Assembly (NCBI GenBank): GCA_038106185.1
Contig: JAYODE010000005.1
Coordinates: 62,001 to 126,000 of the forward strand
Reading direction: 5' to 3'
Source of the DNA: UBA4582 sp038106185
Lineage (GTDB): Bacteria; Pseudomonadota; Gammaproteobacteria; Pseudomonadales; Azotimanducaceae
Length of the DNA stretch: 64,000 bases
The position numbers were made by a program, and so were the translations under genes. The stretch's first letter is position 1. The number at the start of each line of letters is the position of its first letter. The notes under the pieces are model-generated. The model saw only the letters and a list, made by a program, of their open reading frames with translations. It had not been told where the DNA came from and made no database searches. Below, one piece after another: positions 44,697-53,652 of this stretch.

Positions 44697-45623
44697 TTAA
44701 TCCCGCCAGAGCCAGCGTAGCGTATCGGCAAACAAGGCACCGCCATGGTGCAGACTGTGGCCCCCCTCACCATAGACGAATTGATAATCATATCCTGCCC
44801 AGTCAAGGGCAGCGGCCATCAGCTGATTGGCGAGAGACCAGTCACCAAACGGGGATTTAACATCATTTTTGCCGCTTTGCAGAAAGACCCGCAGTGGCTT
44901 TCGAGGCTGGGTTCGAAGTATAGAGGGGTAGTTGTGGCCGCCCCAGATGTCGGTAAAAGAGCCACAATGACTGATCACTCGCTGACACTGGTCGGGAAAG
45001 TGCCAGGCGGCCGAGAAAGCCGCTATGCCGCCACTGCTAATCCCGCAAATAGTGCGATCTATTGGTTGCCGACTACAGGCAAAGCCCAGTTGGGTCTCAG
45101 CAAAGGGCAGGACTTCAGAGAACAAAAAGTCACCGTAACGACCACTGACCTGATCATATTCCAGGCTGCGCTGGGACTGCTGCTGCGTATAGGATTCAAT
45201 GGGCCCCTGGACCGCATGATCGGGCTGGCCAGGATTGATGAAAATAGCCACGGTGGCCTTGATTTCGCCCTGGCTGAACAAGCTATCAAGTACTCGAGTC
45301 GCACGCACAGGGCCCTGGCGTCCAAGATACCAGCCGCCATCGTTGAAAAAAATCACCTGAGGGTTAGCCGCGCCATTACACTCGGGTGTCTGGTACAGCC
45401 ATAGATCGCGGATTGTTCCCGGATAGCAGCGGGACTGACCCCATTGCTCAAATTTTCGCACCGAACCGGCCTGTACATCACTGCCGGCAAATGCCTCTGG
45501 GCAGGGGTGATAAGCTGCATCCCAGGCCGGATCGTTGCTGACACCATTGGTGCGGCCATTCACCTCCGCGGGCACTACGGCAGTCAAACCCAGGCGTACG
45601 AGCGAGTCAGGATCCAAAGGCAT
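44697..45623 (-). CDS. Enterochelin-esterase-like hydrolase (putative esterase family)
   Basis: Serine esterase of the esterase D/Fes-like group, 308 residues. An Fes-like core includes PQVIFFNDGGWYL and FLFSEVLPFAETQLGF. The nucleophile lies in GISSGGIAAF (GxSxG), and there are an acid near GKNDVKSPFGDW and a histidine in GGHSLHHGG. No signal peptide is visible, so it probably acts in the cytoplasm. It faces the MsbA-like gene head to head at their 3' ends and has its own promoter region. Its physiological ester is unknown; a siderophore role is not supported by neighbours. Confidence 0.82.
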   Translation of the reverse strand: MPLDPDSLVRLGLTAVVPAEVNGRTNGVSNDPAWDAAYHPCPEAFAGSDVQAGSVRKFEQWGQSRCYPGTIRDLWLYQTPECNGAANPQVIFFNDGGWYLGRQGPVRATRVLDSLFSQGEIKATVAIFINPGQPDHAVQGPIESYTQQQSQRSLEYDQVSGRYGDFLFSEVLPFAETQLGFACSRQPIDRTICGISSGGIAAFSAAWHFPDQCQRVISHCGSFTDIWGGHNYPSILRTQPRKPLRVFLQSGKNDVKSPFGDWSLANQLMAAALDWAGYDYQFVYGEGGHSLHHGGALFADTLRWLWRD

Positions 45624-45788
45624 AAGGTGCTTCCAGGGTCTGGTTTATGGGGGTTTCGTCGCGCTGCGCTTAAAGGCATTACCATAGCAGTCATGGACTG
45701 CCCGCGGTAGATCCGCACTGCTTAACTTTCAGGCAATTTCTGTGGCATCATTGCGCCACTCAAATTATCTATCGGTAGCGACGACTCT

Positions 45789-46709
45789 ATGAGCCAGGAT
45801 GTTCCGCAGCGGTTTACGCCATTGAATGTGCAGCAGTGGCGTGAAGAAGGTTTTACGATCATTCCCGATTTTTTCACTGCCGCTGAAATCATGCCGATCT
45901 ATGCAGAGTATGCGCGAATCTATGGCACAGAGGCTGACTTAAGTCGTGAAGCCGAGGAGGGTGATGATATCGAGCAGATCGCCGCGTTTCGAAAGCGGCA
46001 ATTCAGAAATATTCATAACTTTCCCTATCCGGGTGCTGCTGACATGAACCTGATCGCACTGCATCCAGCGCTCATGGCCTTTGCTCGCGCCTTGCTAGGT
46101 GTGGATTCGGTGCATCTGTACCAAGCCCACACCTGGGCCAAGTATACCGGTGAAACCAATTATGAGCAGGTTCACCACTGTGACTTTGGTAATCATACGT
46201 TGCTGATTCCGTCTGAGAATACGGCCCTGCGAACGGTCGACTTCATCCTTTATTTTACCGATGTCACGGATGCTCACGGCGCTTTGCACTATGTCACCAA
46301 ACCTGATGTGTCGCAGGTGTTGAAACCCGGTGCAGTCGCCGTTTCAGAGACGCAGCAAGCCGCGCTGCTGGCCCGTGAAAAGTCAGCAGCAGGTCCGGCG
46401 GGAACACTGGTCGCCCATGGTATAGATACCTTTCATCGCGGCACTAACCTGACGCTTGAGAAGGGTTATCGTTATACGATGACGGCAGGCTATAAAGCCG
46501 CTGGTAATGACCTGATTGGTTATCATGTCTGGCAGCAAAGTGAGGGTCGAGACTGGTCGGTTATTTTTGACCATGCGTCACCGGAGCAGTTGGCCTGTCT
46601 GGGTGTGCCTTTGCCGGGAGATGCCTACTGGACGATGCGTACTCTTAAACTCAGTCAAGCGCGTTGGCCGGGCTGGGATATGCGTCCTTATTTCGCTGCA
46701 CACGCTTGA
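45789..46709 (+). CDS. Phytanoyl-CoA dioxygenase family protein (first)
   Basis: Fe(II)/2-oxoglutarate-dependent oxygenase of the PhyH family, 306 residues. The metal ligands are His130, Asp132 (HHCDF) and His216 (FHRGTN); Arg217 follows directly and other arginines could bind 2-oxoglutarate. The N-terminal helix-rich part (about 20-75) is typical. These enzymes hydroxylate unactivated carbons in acyl-CoA, ectoine or small metabolites; the substrate cannot be read off. Its stop overlaps the gluconokinase start by four bases (TTGA), so the two are coupled. Confidence 0.85.
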   Translation: MSQDVPQRFTPLNVQQWREEGFTIIPDFFTAAEIMPIYAEYARIYGTEADLSREAEEGDDIEQIAAFRKRQFRNIHNFPYPGAADMNLIALHPALMAFARALLGVDSVHLYQAHTWAKYTGETNYEQVHHCDFGNHTLLIPSENTALRTVDFILYFTDVTDAHGALHYVTKPDVSQVLKPGAVAVSETQQAALLAREKSAAGPAGTLVAHGIDTFHRGTNLTLEKGYRYTMTAGYKAAGNDLIGYHVWQQSEGRDWSVIFDHASPEQLACLGVPLPGDAYWTMRTLKLSQARWPGWDMRPYFAAHA

Positions 46710-47209
46710 TTATCCTCCTGTACGGGGTTAGCGGTTGCGGCAAGTCTACCGTAGGGCGCCTGTTAGCGGCCCAGTTGAATTGGATTTTCCTCGATGCCGA
46801 TGATTATCACTCAGCAGCGAATATCGAGAAAATGCGGAATGGTACTCCCCTGAATGATGCTGATCGCTGGCCTTGGCTGGACCTGTTGGCGGCGAAGCTC
46901 ACTGAATTGCAAGCACAAGGCCAGAGTGCCGTATTAGCCTGCTCTGCGCTGAAGCCCGCATATCGTCAGCGATTGGGCGTCGACGAGTGTCATGTGAGAT
47001 CGGTATTACTGACGGGCAGTCCAGCATTGTTAGCTTCTCGACTGGCGCTCCGCCAGCATGCCTTTATGGCCGCCAGCTTGTTGCAAAGTCAACTGGTGAC
47101 GCTCGAGCCGTCTGCGGCGAGCCTCATGGTCGATATCAATCAATCGCCAGAGGCGATAATCCACGCGATGATTGAATCGCTGCATCTTATTCAGGACTCA
47201 GCGTCTTAA
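46706..47209 (+). CDS. Gluconokinase (GntK-type)
   Basis: Phosphorylates gluconate to 6-phosphogluconate. The P-loop GVSGCGKST, LDADDYHS, the GTPLNDADRWPWLDLL motif and CSALKPAYR are all classical for GntK. I take the TTG at 46706, which overlaps the TGA of the dioxygenase gene and gives 167 residues, close to the usual 170-175. An in-frame TTG at 46664 would extend it 14 residues into the dioxygenase gene without support. A small-molecule kinase next to a PhyH enzyme could be coincidental. Confidence 0.86.
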   Translation: MIILLYGVSGCGKSTVGRLLAAQLNWIFLDADDYHSAANIEKMRNGTPLNDADRWPWLDLLAAKLTELQAQGQSAVLACSALKPAYRQRLGVDECHVRSVLLTGSPALLASRLALRQHAFMAASLLQSQLVTLEPSAASLMVDINQSPEAIIHAMIESLHLIQDSAS

Positions 47210-47249
47210 GCGCGAGCGACAGGCGAGAGACAGGCTTTTGGCGTCAGCC

Positions 47250-48095
47250 TCAATGCGCGGGCTTCGGTACCTCGCCGTCCAGTACCGAGATCCGTTCGCC
47301 ATAGCGAGCAAATCCTGCGTAATCCCTGACGGCTTGATGCTGCAAGCAGCGATTGTCCCACATTACCAGAGTGCCTGGTGACCATTTGACGCGGCACTGA
47401 ATGCGCGGATTGTTCGCCACAAATCGATAAATACCTTGCAGCAGCATATCGCTTTCCCATCTGGAAAGTCCCTCAATATGCGAGGTAAAACTGGCATTCA
47501 CGAACAACAAGGGTTTGCCCGTTTCCGGGTGTCGAGTGATAACAGGATGGGATGCGCTGGGGTAAGTCTGGTCCGGCCTTAATCGTATGCCATAGGCTCG
47601 CAGGTCTTGCTCACCGTCATGATAGGCTGTTTTTTTGCTCAGCAGTAATTTCAGATCCGCAGACAACTCCTCATACGCAGCATACATGTTGGCAAATAAG
47701 GTATCACCACCGCCATTCTCAGGCACTCGCGTGACATACAGCAGAGAAGCGGCGGGAGGCATGGGCTCGCAGGAAACATCTGAGTGCCAGACTTCACCAT
47801 TGGTCTGTTTGGCCTCCGGCTTGGTATCGATGATAAACACTTCCGGGTCGATGCTTGCATCAGGCCGGCCCATGCCGCCGCGCTTTGATGGGTGAATATG
47901 AATGTCGCCGAAGAGTCGAGCAAAAGCCTTGTGCTGATCTCGGCTGAGGTGCTGGTGTCTGAAGACCAGTACCATATGGTCTAAAAAAGCCTGCCTGATC
48001 TGCTCGATGTCCTTCTGAGATAGAGGTTTTGCCAGGTTGATGCCCTGGATCTCGGCACCTAGCCCTGGGGTGATCTTGTCAATGTTAATCGTCAT
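47250..48095 (-). CDS. TauD/TfdA-family dioxygenase
   Basis: Fe(II)/2-oxoglutarate-dependent oxygenase of 281 residues. Metal ligands: His104 and Asp106 (WHSDVS) and His253 in CLQHQAVRDY, with an Arg ten residues later for 2-oxoglutarate. Overall similar to TauD and 2,4-D dioxygenase, so the substrate could be a sulfonate, an alkyl sulfate or a phenoxy acid. No ssuE/tauABC-type transporter lies nearby. It converges with the gluconokinase gene and is followed on the opposite side by a 13-base repeat array. Confidence 0.9.
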   Translation of the reverse strand: MTINIDKITPGLGAEIQGINLAKPLSQKDIEQIRQAFLDHMVLVFRHQHLSRDQHKAFARLFGDIHIHPSKRGGMGRPDASIDPEVFIIDTKPEAKQTNGEVWHSDVSCEPMPPAASLLYVTRVPENGGGDTLFANMYAAYEELSADLKLLLSKKTAYHDGEQDLRAYGIRLRPDQTYPSASHPVITRHPETGKPLLFVNASFTSHIEGLSRWESDMLLQGIYRFVANNPRIQCRVKWSPGTLVMWDNRCLQHQAVRDYAGFARYGERISVLDGEVPKPAH

Positions 48096-48135
48096 TTTGA
48101 AAGGTCATCTTAACCTGCAGTGTCTTTGTCTGTTC

Positions 48136-48220
48136 GAATAGCCTTGTTGAATAGCCTTGTTGAATAGCCCTGTTGAATAGCCATTGTCGATAGCCATTTA
48201 GAATAGCCATTTAGAATAGG
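48136..48220. repeat. 13-base tandem repeat, six to seven units
   Basis: GAATAGCCTTGTT is repeated in tandem; later units change to GAATAGCCATTTA. One unit is 14 and one 12 bases. It lies upstream of the TauD-type gene start, between it and the EthD gene. Confidence 0.9.
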
Positions 48221-48278
48221 CGTGATGGTCATTGAAGACAACAAGGCGTGATTCAGATTAGTCAACGATTGGCATAAC

Positions 48279-48890
48279 CTACTCATAAGTTGATTCGACG
48301 ACAATCATACGGCGCGGCGATCTCGCTGTGTCGGCGAACCGTTTGATATCCTCGGCGATGGCGCGCTCGCCGGCTTCGCTGGCATAGAACCGTTTCCTTA
48401 GATCCTCCAGTGAGTCAAATCCGCACAGCGCAAAGCCGTCAACGACCGGGCCGTGGAATCGATGGACGATGCTCAACTGGCGATAATGGGTCATGGCTTC
48501 ATGTATCTGCAGTGCCAGGGGTGCATGGTCCTCACGCCAGTACCTATCTGCCTCTGCATGGCTAAGGTCAGGATGGGCGACCAGGGGAAACAGACCGATA
48601 AAGCCTGGCAGATTCATTGGTGCGTTGCGTTTCAGGTGCTCATCAGTGCTCAGTATTGAACTGGCCCTGGGTTTAATCACGCGTTCATAGAGCAGATAAG
48701 CACCAGTCTCGGCGGCGTCCAGAAAACCTGCCAGATCGTCCGTGCTCGCAGTCACCAGCGCCGCAACCGGCAAGCCTCGGCTGGCAGCGAGCTCATCGAC
48801 AAACAGATGACCGTGATACTGGCGGGCAACCGACTCTGCCCGGTCGCTGTTCTTGAAAATGGCGGCAAACTTGAGTGCGTTCACGGGCAT
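48279..48890 (-). CDS. EthD-domain protein
   Basis: 203-residue protein made of two ferredoxin-like alpha-beta barrel halves. The C-terminal half has the EthD signature (GLFPLVAHPDLSHAEADRYWREDHAPLALQIHEAMTHYRQ). The N-terminal half has a looser repeat of it (AAIFKNSDRAESVARQY...). EthD-like proteins often sit in degradation gene clusters and may act on aromatic or ether compounds; here there is no such neighbour. It lies on the same strand as the TauD-like gene, 183 bases upstream of it. Confidence 0.78.
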   Translation of the reverse strand: MPVNALKFAAIFKNSDRAESVARQYHGHLFVDELAASRGLPVAALVTASTDDLAGFLDAAETGAYLLYERVIKPRASSILSTDEHLKRNAPMNLPGFIGLFPLVAHPDLSHAEADRYWREDHAPLALQIHEAMTHYRQLSIVHRFHGPVVDGFALCGFDSLEDLRKRFYASEAGERAIAEDIKRFADTARSPRRMIVVESTYE

Positions 48891-49048
48891 TCCTCATTAA
48901 AGGGTTGCGTTCAGTCTGCTGCGCACCTTGGCTGCCGTCAAGAGAGCGAATCGACAGGCGGCAGCCAATGTTGCGCAAATCCAAGTCTGCGCTTTGCGGC
49001 ACTGCATTGAATGATGCCGATTATCACGTGATCGACACCTGCTTCATT

Positions 49049-49108
49049 TCCGGTTGTATCTCTGGTTGTAACTCTGGTTGTATCTCTGGTTATATCTCGG
49101 TTCTGTTG
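49049..49108. repeat. 12-base tandem repeat, four to five units
   Basis: TCTGGTTGTATC-like units run head to tail, with one decayed unit at each end. It lies between the EthD start and the end of the CrtC/AttH-like gene. Confidence 0.85.
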
Positions 49109-49122
49109 CGGCTAGCTCTATC

Positions 49123-50235
49123 TCAGTTTGCTGCTGGATATCCGGTGAGCTCAAGAAATCCCTGGCCGAAAGTTGAACCCTCGACTGTGACGGGGCCTTC
49201 CCAGTAAGGGAAAGCGGTGTTCAGCCAGTGATTTTTTGTGCGAGGAGCGACAGTCCAGCTCAGACCTTGTTTGGGCAGCTCGATTCGCCAGTCTAGCGGC
49301 AATCGATGGACGCTGTCTTCACCCGTCATGACGGCCGTATAGCGGATCGGCTCGAAGATAATCGAGTCTTTGGTTAATCGAGTGGTCTTGCCCTCGGGAT
49401 TGATCCAGCTGCCACTCACCCAGTCTTCGCCATCGGTCTGACGCAGGCGGTAGACCATGAGAGCATGGCCGTCATCCAAATGCACGGACAGCCAGTCCCA
49501 GCCGGGTTGATTCGGTGCCAGAGGTTGTGAGCTCCATTCTCGATCCAGCCAGCCTTTGCCGGCAAGGTGCGTTGTTGCGCCGTTGCGCGTGACCCTGCCG
49601 CTGACGCCGAGATGGGGTTGGCTGTAGTAATAGCTGGCTTGTCCCAGAGAAGATTTTTGACTGTAGCCTGCATCGCCTTGTAGTACCCAGGCAGTCGCTG
49701 AGTCCAGTTGCAGGGAGACCTCAAAGTCCTCGACGGTGAATGTCAGCTGACCGGGTATGGGCGCCTGATTCAGCTCTTTTCCTTTTAATGTGTCGTTGTT
49801 TAACCAGGCCTCGAAGTGCCCCTGCTGATTGATGGCGACGCCGGCCTGACCGATACCACCACGGGAAAACTGCTGTTTATAGACATGGCCCTCTGGGGTG
49901 CTGAGTGCGGCATGGCCCATCCAGGCTTGATTACTGGACCAGCCGCCGGGATCCGCATCCGAGCTCAAGGATTGCCGAAACAGCGTCCAGTGCACAGCAT
50001 ACTCTGCGCCTGATTCATCCTTCAGGTTCGCTGTCAGATACCACCACTCGATCCGATAGTCTGGATGTGCCAGGTGATCCTGTGGAAACGTGAAGTGCTT
50101 GCCGGGTACAACTTCGGCATAGCCGGCAGGGTCCCCTCGCAGGAGTTGATAGGCTTCGCTCGCAGCCGTTTGCCAAGCCGGTGTCAGGCAAATGATGAGC
50201 GGCAAGCAGAAGTTCAACAGTCTCGTCGGTTTCAT
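49123..50235 (-). CDS. AttH/CrtC-family lipocalin-like protein with signal peptide
   Basis: Exported protein of 370 residues that usually accompanies an ABC permease of the AttEFGH/Lol type. It begins with a signal peptide (hydrophobic 6-20, cleavage after TAA or near it). The CrtC_N-like domain has YRIEWWYLTANL, WTLFRQSL, WMGHAAL and GKGWLDREWSSQPL. CrtC is hydroxyneurosporene synthase in carotenoid synthesis. Since no other carotenoid gene is present, a lipid-related role alongside the transporter is more likely. The ATG at 50235 overlaps the permease stop by four bases, ATGA. Upstream ORF extension lies inside the permease. Confidence 0.85.
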   Translation of the reverse strand: MKPTRLLNFCLPLIICLTPAWQTAASEAYQLLRGDPAGYAEVVPGKHFTFPQDHLAHPDYRIEWWYLTANLKDESGAEYAVHWTLFRQSLSSDADPGGWSSNQAWMGHAALSTPEGHVYKQQFSRGGIGQAGVAINQQGHFEAWLNNDTLKGKELNQAPIPGQLTFTVEDFEVSLQLDSATAWVLQGDAGYSQKSSLGQASYYYSQPHLGVSGRVTRNGATTHLAGKGWLDREWSSQPLAPNQPGWDWLSVHLDDGHALMVYRLRQTDGEDWVSGSWINPEGKTTRLTKDSIIFEPIRYTAVMTGEDSVHRLPLDWRIELPKQGLSWTVAPRTKNHWLNTAFPYWEGPVTVEGSTFGQGFLELTGYPAAN

Positions 50236-52814
50236 CCTGCCTCTCTCGAGTTTTGCTGAATGGCGGTGGGCAGTGTTTGTCTGACGCGAAATATGGCAAC
50301 AAAGAGAGTTGCCAGAACGATACCCAGCGTCATTGTTGCCAGTTTCGCCAGGGGCCACCAAGACCATAGCAGCGGCATGGTCCAGCCAAAAGCGATCACA
50401 TTGAGCTTGTTGATCAGTAACCAGCTTAAGCTGAATCCGAGTGGTAACGACACCAATAAGGTGATGGACACCATCAGCATGAGGGGCGCAGCAACAATTT
50501 TCAGCCACTGACCGAAATTGAGGCCCATCGCTCGCCAACGTGCATATTCTGGCAGTCGCTGTTGATGAACTGCGAGTAGGGCAGTCAGCAATGACAGTCC
50601 TGCTACCAACAGAGTCAAGATGTTGAGGGTCGCCGTGATGGCAAAGGTTCGATCGAAAATCGCGAAGGACAGACGTTTGATATCAGCTTGGACAGCCCAT
50701 TGTCCTGGCATGATCCCCAGCCTCGACAGTCGGTTGCTCAACAGGGCCGGATTGCCGATCTCATCGGATTCTGCCAGCCATAAGCCAGCACCAAGGAGCT
50801 TGGCGGCCGGCCAGAGTGTTCTGACGGAATCCTGTGGCAGATAAAATGCCAGATTCGCATTGCCATAGTCATGCAGGAAACCAACAATTTGGAACTGTTG
50901 CGAACCACTAGGAGTTGGCAGCGTCACGATGCTGTTCAGCGGGGTCTGTGCCAGATAGCGAACCTGTTCATTCGCCAGTATCGGTGTCACGGGTCCAGAT
51001 CCGTTGCGCCATGCCTGGACTCCGCCATCCTTCGCCTGAGCCAGAACCATGGCCAGCGTGTCTGGCGCATTCAGCGCGAGGCCGCGAATTGATGTGGGTC
51101 GATTCTGCCAGCGCAGCTCTAGGCCCAGACGCGGCGAATAGGCTTTCAGCCACTGGGTTCGCGCCACAAGTCCGGGGTCCGAGAGTCCGGAGTCCGAGAG
51201 TCTGCTATCCAGCGCGTCGCTCTGTACATAGATATCTGCTGCCAGGCGCGTCTCAAGCCAAGTGCTTAATGCCGTTCGAAAGGATCCTACCAGGCTGGTC
51301 ACGCCAATATTGGCGGTCAGTGTCAGTAGCAGCGCCATTAGGGCAATTCGCAAATGGGGCAGTTGAGCGAGCGAGTCTGATACTGCCCAGCGCAGCAGCC
51401 AGCGTCGATGGGGCAAACCGCGGGCTATGACTTCAATGACACTCAGCAGGATCCAGGGTAGCAGAAGAGCCCCCCCAAACATGACCAGCGCCAGAATGAA
51501 AAACCCCTGCTCGACACTATCAAAACGCGAATATAGTAGTGCGGAGATCGCCAGCATAGCCACCGCAACCAGCGCCATCCAACGAATGCTGCGCCGATCG
51601 CGCCGACCTTGGGCGCTAACTTCTCGCTGTTGGCGAATGGAATCAGTGGCTCGAAACCACAGAGGCAGCGTCAGCGCCAGTGCCATGCCGGCAAGACTCA
51701 GACCGAAGGCCAACCAAACTTGATTTCCGCTAATGGCGATCGATGCGCCCAGTTCGGCGGCATAAAGGCTTTGCAGGCTGATGGCCATGGCGGGCAATAG
51801 GAGTTGGCTCAGGGCATGACCCAATATTAGGCCGAGACTGGTACCCAGCAGTGCCCAGACCAAGGATTCGGCAATGATGGCAGAGGTCAGTATTGACATG
51901 GAAACCCCCATCTCACGCAGGATAGTCAGAGTACTCTGGCGTGCCAGAAGGGAAAATCGAACTGCGTTGAAGACGATAAACAGACCGACTGCGAAAGACA
52001 GTAAGCCAAGCGCAGTCAGGTGGGTGTGCAGACTGGCAGTCACTTGTTCAAGGTCTAATGCCTGGTGGTTGGTTTCGAGCATCAGATTCGCCGGCAGTTG
52101 CCCTTTCAGATATGCCTGCTTTGACTCGCTCAGGCTGCCGACGGCCAGATAACTCAAGGTCTCAGTCTCAAGCAGGGCCATAGCTGCCGCAAGGTCCATA
52201 AAGATCCGTTGCCCCTGTCGAGCTTGGGTTTGAATCACCGCCGGCGGCAAGCTTTTACCGCTGGCAAGCATCAGGCGCTGGCCTGTTTCAACGCCCAGCT
52301 GCCGCGCCAGGGACTCGGAATACCAAGCCTGGTAATCAGGTTGAATCAGCGACAACCATCGAGTAGTTCCCATGGGATCAAGATAAACAGGCTTTTCTCC
52401 CTGCCTGTCTAGAGCGGGCAGTGCCAACAAGTCAGTAGCGATGAGCGTCACTGAACCGCCTTGTTGGGTGCGAACCTGGGCTTCAATTACCGGGTAAATA
52501 GCGTCAAATCCGGCGCGTCGCAGACTGATGTAAGCCGCGACATTGACGTCAAGACCCCCTCGATCCCGAATCCAGTAATGCGCCTCGGCGCCTAGCAGCT
52601 GGTCCGCCTCTGAGTAGCTGCTGCGCGCATGGTCATTAATCAGCTGAACCGCAGCCCACAGTGCGACACCACTGACGATTCCCAGCCCCATGGCCAGCGC
52701 CTGGCCCGGGTGGCGTCGGTAGTAGCTGATCAACGTCAAAAATACCCACAGCCACTGGTTAAGGTAAGTCTGCAATTCAGTTCTGCTTGGCGAGCAAGGG
52801 CGTAATTCGGCCAT
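50232..52814 (-). CDS. FtsX-like ABC permease, fused double module
   Basis: Inner-membrane permease of 860 residues. It has an N-terminal TM near 25-45 followed by a periplasmic domain, a TM cluster (about 265-400) of one FtsX domain, another periplasmic domain and a C-terminal FtsX module (from about 740). In AttF/AttG the two halves are separate proteins. Its start overlaps the ATPase gene by 38 bases if the ATG at 52814 is used. A TTG at 52775, right after the ATPase stop, is an alternative. A 15-base duplication at 51170-51199 gives a LSDSG-LSDPG repeat. Works with the LolD-like ATPase and the AttH-like protein. Confidence 0.87.
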   Translation of the reverse strand: MAELRPCSPSRTELQTYLNQWLWVFLTLISYYRRHPGQALAMGLGIVSGVALWAAVQLINDHARSSYSEADQLLGAEAHYWIRDRGGLDVNVAAYISLRRAGFDAIYPVIEAQVRTQQGGSVTLIATDLLALPALDRQGEKPVYLDPMGTTRWLSLIQPDYQAWYSESLARQLGVETGQRLMLASGKSLPPAVIQTQARQGQRIFMDLAAAMALLETETLSYLAVGSLSESKQAYLKGQLPANLMLETNHQALDLEQVTASLHTHLTALGLLSFAVGLFIVFNAVRFSLLARQSTLTILREMGVSMSILTSAIIAESLVWALLGTSLGLILGHALSQLLLPAMAISLQSLYAAELGASIAISGNQVWLAFGLSLAGMALALTLPLWFRATDSIRQQREVSAQGRRDRRSIRWMALVAVAMLAISALLYSRFDSVEQGFFILALVMFGGALLLPWILLSVIEVIARGLPHRRWLLRWAVSDSLAQLPHLRIALMALLLTLTANIGVTSLVGSFRTALSTWLETRLAADIYVQSDALDSRLSDSGLSDPGLVARTQWLKAYSPRLGLELRWQNRPTSIRGLALNAPDTLAMVLAQAKDGGVQAWRNGSGPVTPILANEQVRYLAQTPLNSIVTLPTPSGSQQFQIVGFLHDYGNANLAFYLPQDSVRTLWPAAKLLGAGLWLAESDEIGNPALLSNRLSRLGIMPGQWAVQADIKRLSFAIFDRTFAITATLNILTLLVAGLSLLTALLAVHQQRLPEYARWRAMGLNFGQWLKIVAAPLMLMVSITLLVSLPLGFSLSWLLINKLNVIAFGWTMPLLWSWWPLAKLATMTLGIVLATLFVAIFRVRQTLPTAIQQNSREAG
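51170..51199. repeat. In-gene 15-base direct duplication in the permease
   Basis: GTCCGGGGTCCGAGA is followed at once by GTCCGGAGTCCGAGA. It adds five in-frame residues in the periplasmic domain of the FtsX-like permease. Confidence 0.7.
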
Positions 52815-53451
52815 CCTGCAGCAGCCATTGGCTATCTAAGTAGTCGGCCATCAACCGGCTGTGAGTGACCATCAGCAGACTGCTGCCTGTTTCTTTGGTG
52901 AGAGATATCAGGAGCTGCATCACCTGATGACTGGTGGCCTCATCGAGATTACCCGTGGGCTCGTCGGCGAGAATCAAGCTTGGCTGATGCATCAGTACCC
53001 GGCCTATCGCGACCCGTTGCTGCTGACCGCCGGAGAGTTGGTGTGGCAGGCGTGTTAACAAGGGTGCAAGGCCCAGTGCGTCGATCAAATGTTGCTGCAG
53101 CGTGGGATTGCAGCGGTCGGCAAGCCGAGCCTGGAGGAGCAGGTTATCGAGGACGTTGAGCGTCGGCACCAAATGATAGTGTTGAAACACCAGACTTAGC
53201 TCTCTGCGTCGCAGTTCATTCCACTGGCGCTCGTTGAAGTCGCTGGCGAATTGCCCATTAATGGTGATCTGGCCACTGTTCGGCCGATCGAGACCGGCGG
53301 CCAGATGCAGCAAGGTGCTCTTGCCGCAACCGCTTTCTCCCAGTAACGCCGCAGTTTGGCCTGCCGGGAGGTGAAAGTTGGCGTGCCGCAGCACTTGGAT
53401 ATCGCCGTCCGGCTGCTGGAAAGTCTTGTTGATAGCGGTAAAAGTAAGCAT
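52777..53451 (-). CDS. LolD-like ABC transporter ATPase
   Basis: ATPase subunit of 224 residues for the FtsX-like permease that follows. Walker A GESGCGKST, signature LSGGQQQR, Walker B LILADEPTGNLD and the switch region MVTHSRLMA are all standard for the LolD/MacB/FtsE group. The start at 53451 (MLTFTAINKTF) matches the family. The upstream ORF extension of 37 residues has no counterpart. The permease overlaps or abuts its end, and the AttH-like gene follows, giving a three-gene unit likely to move lipids or lipoproteins across the periplasm. Confidence 0.9.
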   Translation of the reverse strand: MLTFTAINKTFQQPDGDIQVLRHANFHLPAGQTAALLGESGCGKSTLLHLAAGLDRPNSGQITINGQFASDFNERQWNELRRRELSLVFQHYHLVPTLNVLDNLLLQARLADRCNPTLQQHLIDALGLAPLLTRLPHQLSGGQQQRVAIGRVLMHQPSLILADEPTGNLDEATSHQVMQLLISLTKETGSSLLMVTHSRLMADYLDSQWLLQDGRITPLLAKQN

Positions 53452-53616
53452 GACGCCACAGTAGCAGAAGCCGGCCAAGACGGCAGCTGCTGTTTGGTCA
53501 GAATATGCCCTTGGTCTGCCGAAGCGGCTTGCCGGATACGACGCGCAGCGACGCCCTGGCACTCAAATCTGTCAGCCCGATTGCGACTGGCCATTTGAAG
53601 CTTATCTGTCTATTCT

Positions 53617-53636
53617 GTTAACCAGAGTCGGTTAAC
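53617..53636. promoter_or_regulatory. Inverted repeat upstream of the ABC operon
   Basis: GTTAACC (53617-53623) and GGTTAAC (53630-53636) form a perfect 7-base palindrome with a six-base spacer. It could be an operator for the divergently placed genes. No known regulator is assigned. Confidence 0.3.
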
Positions 53637-53652
53637 CGGCTATTCTGTAAAT

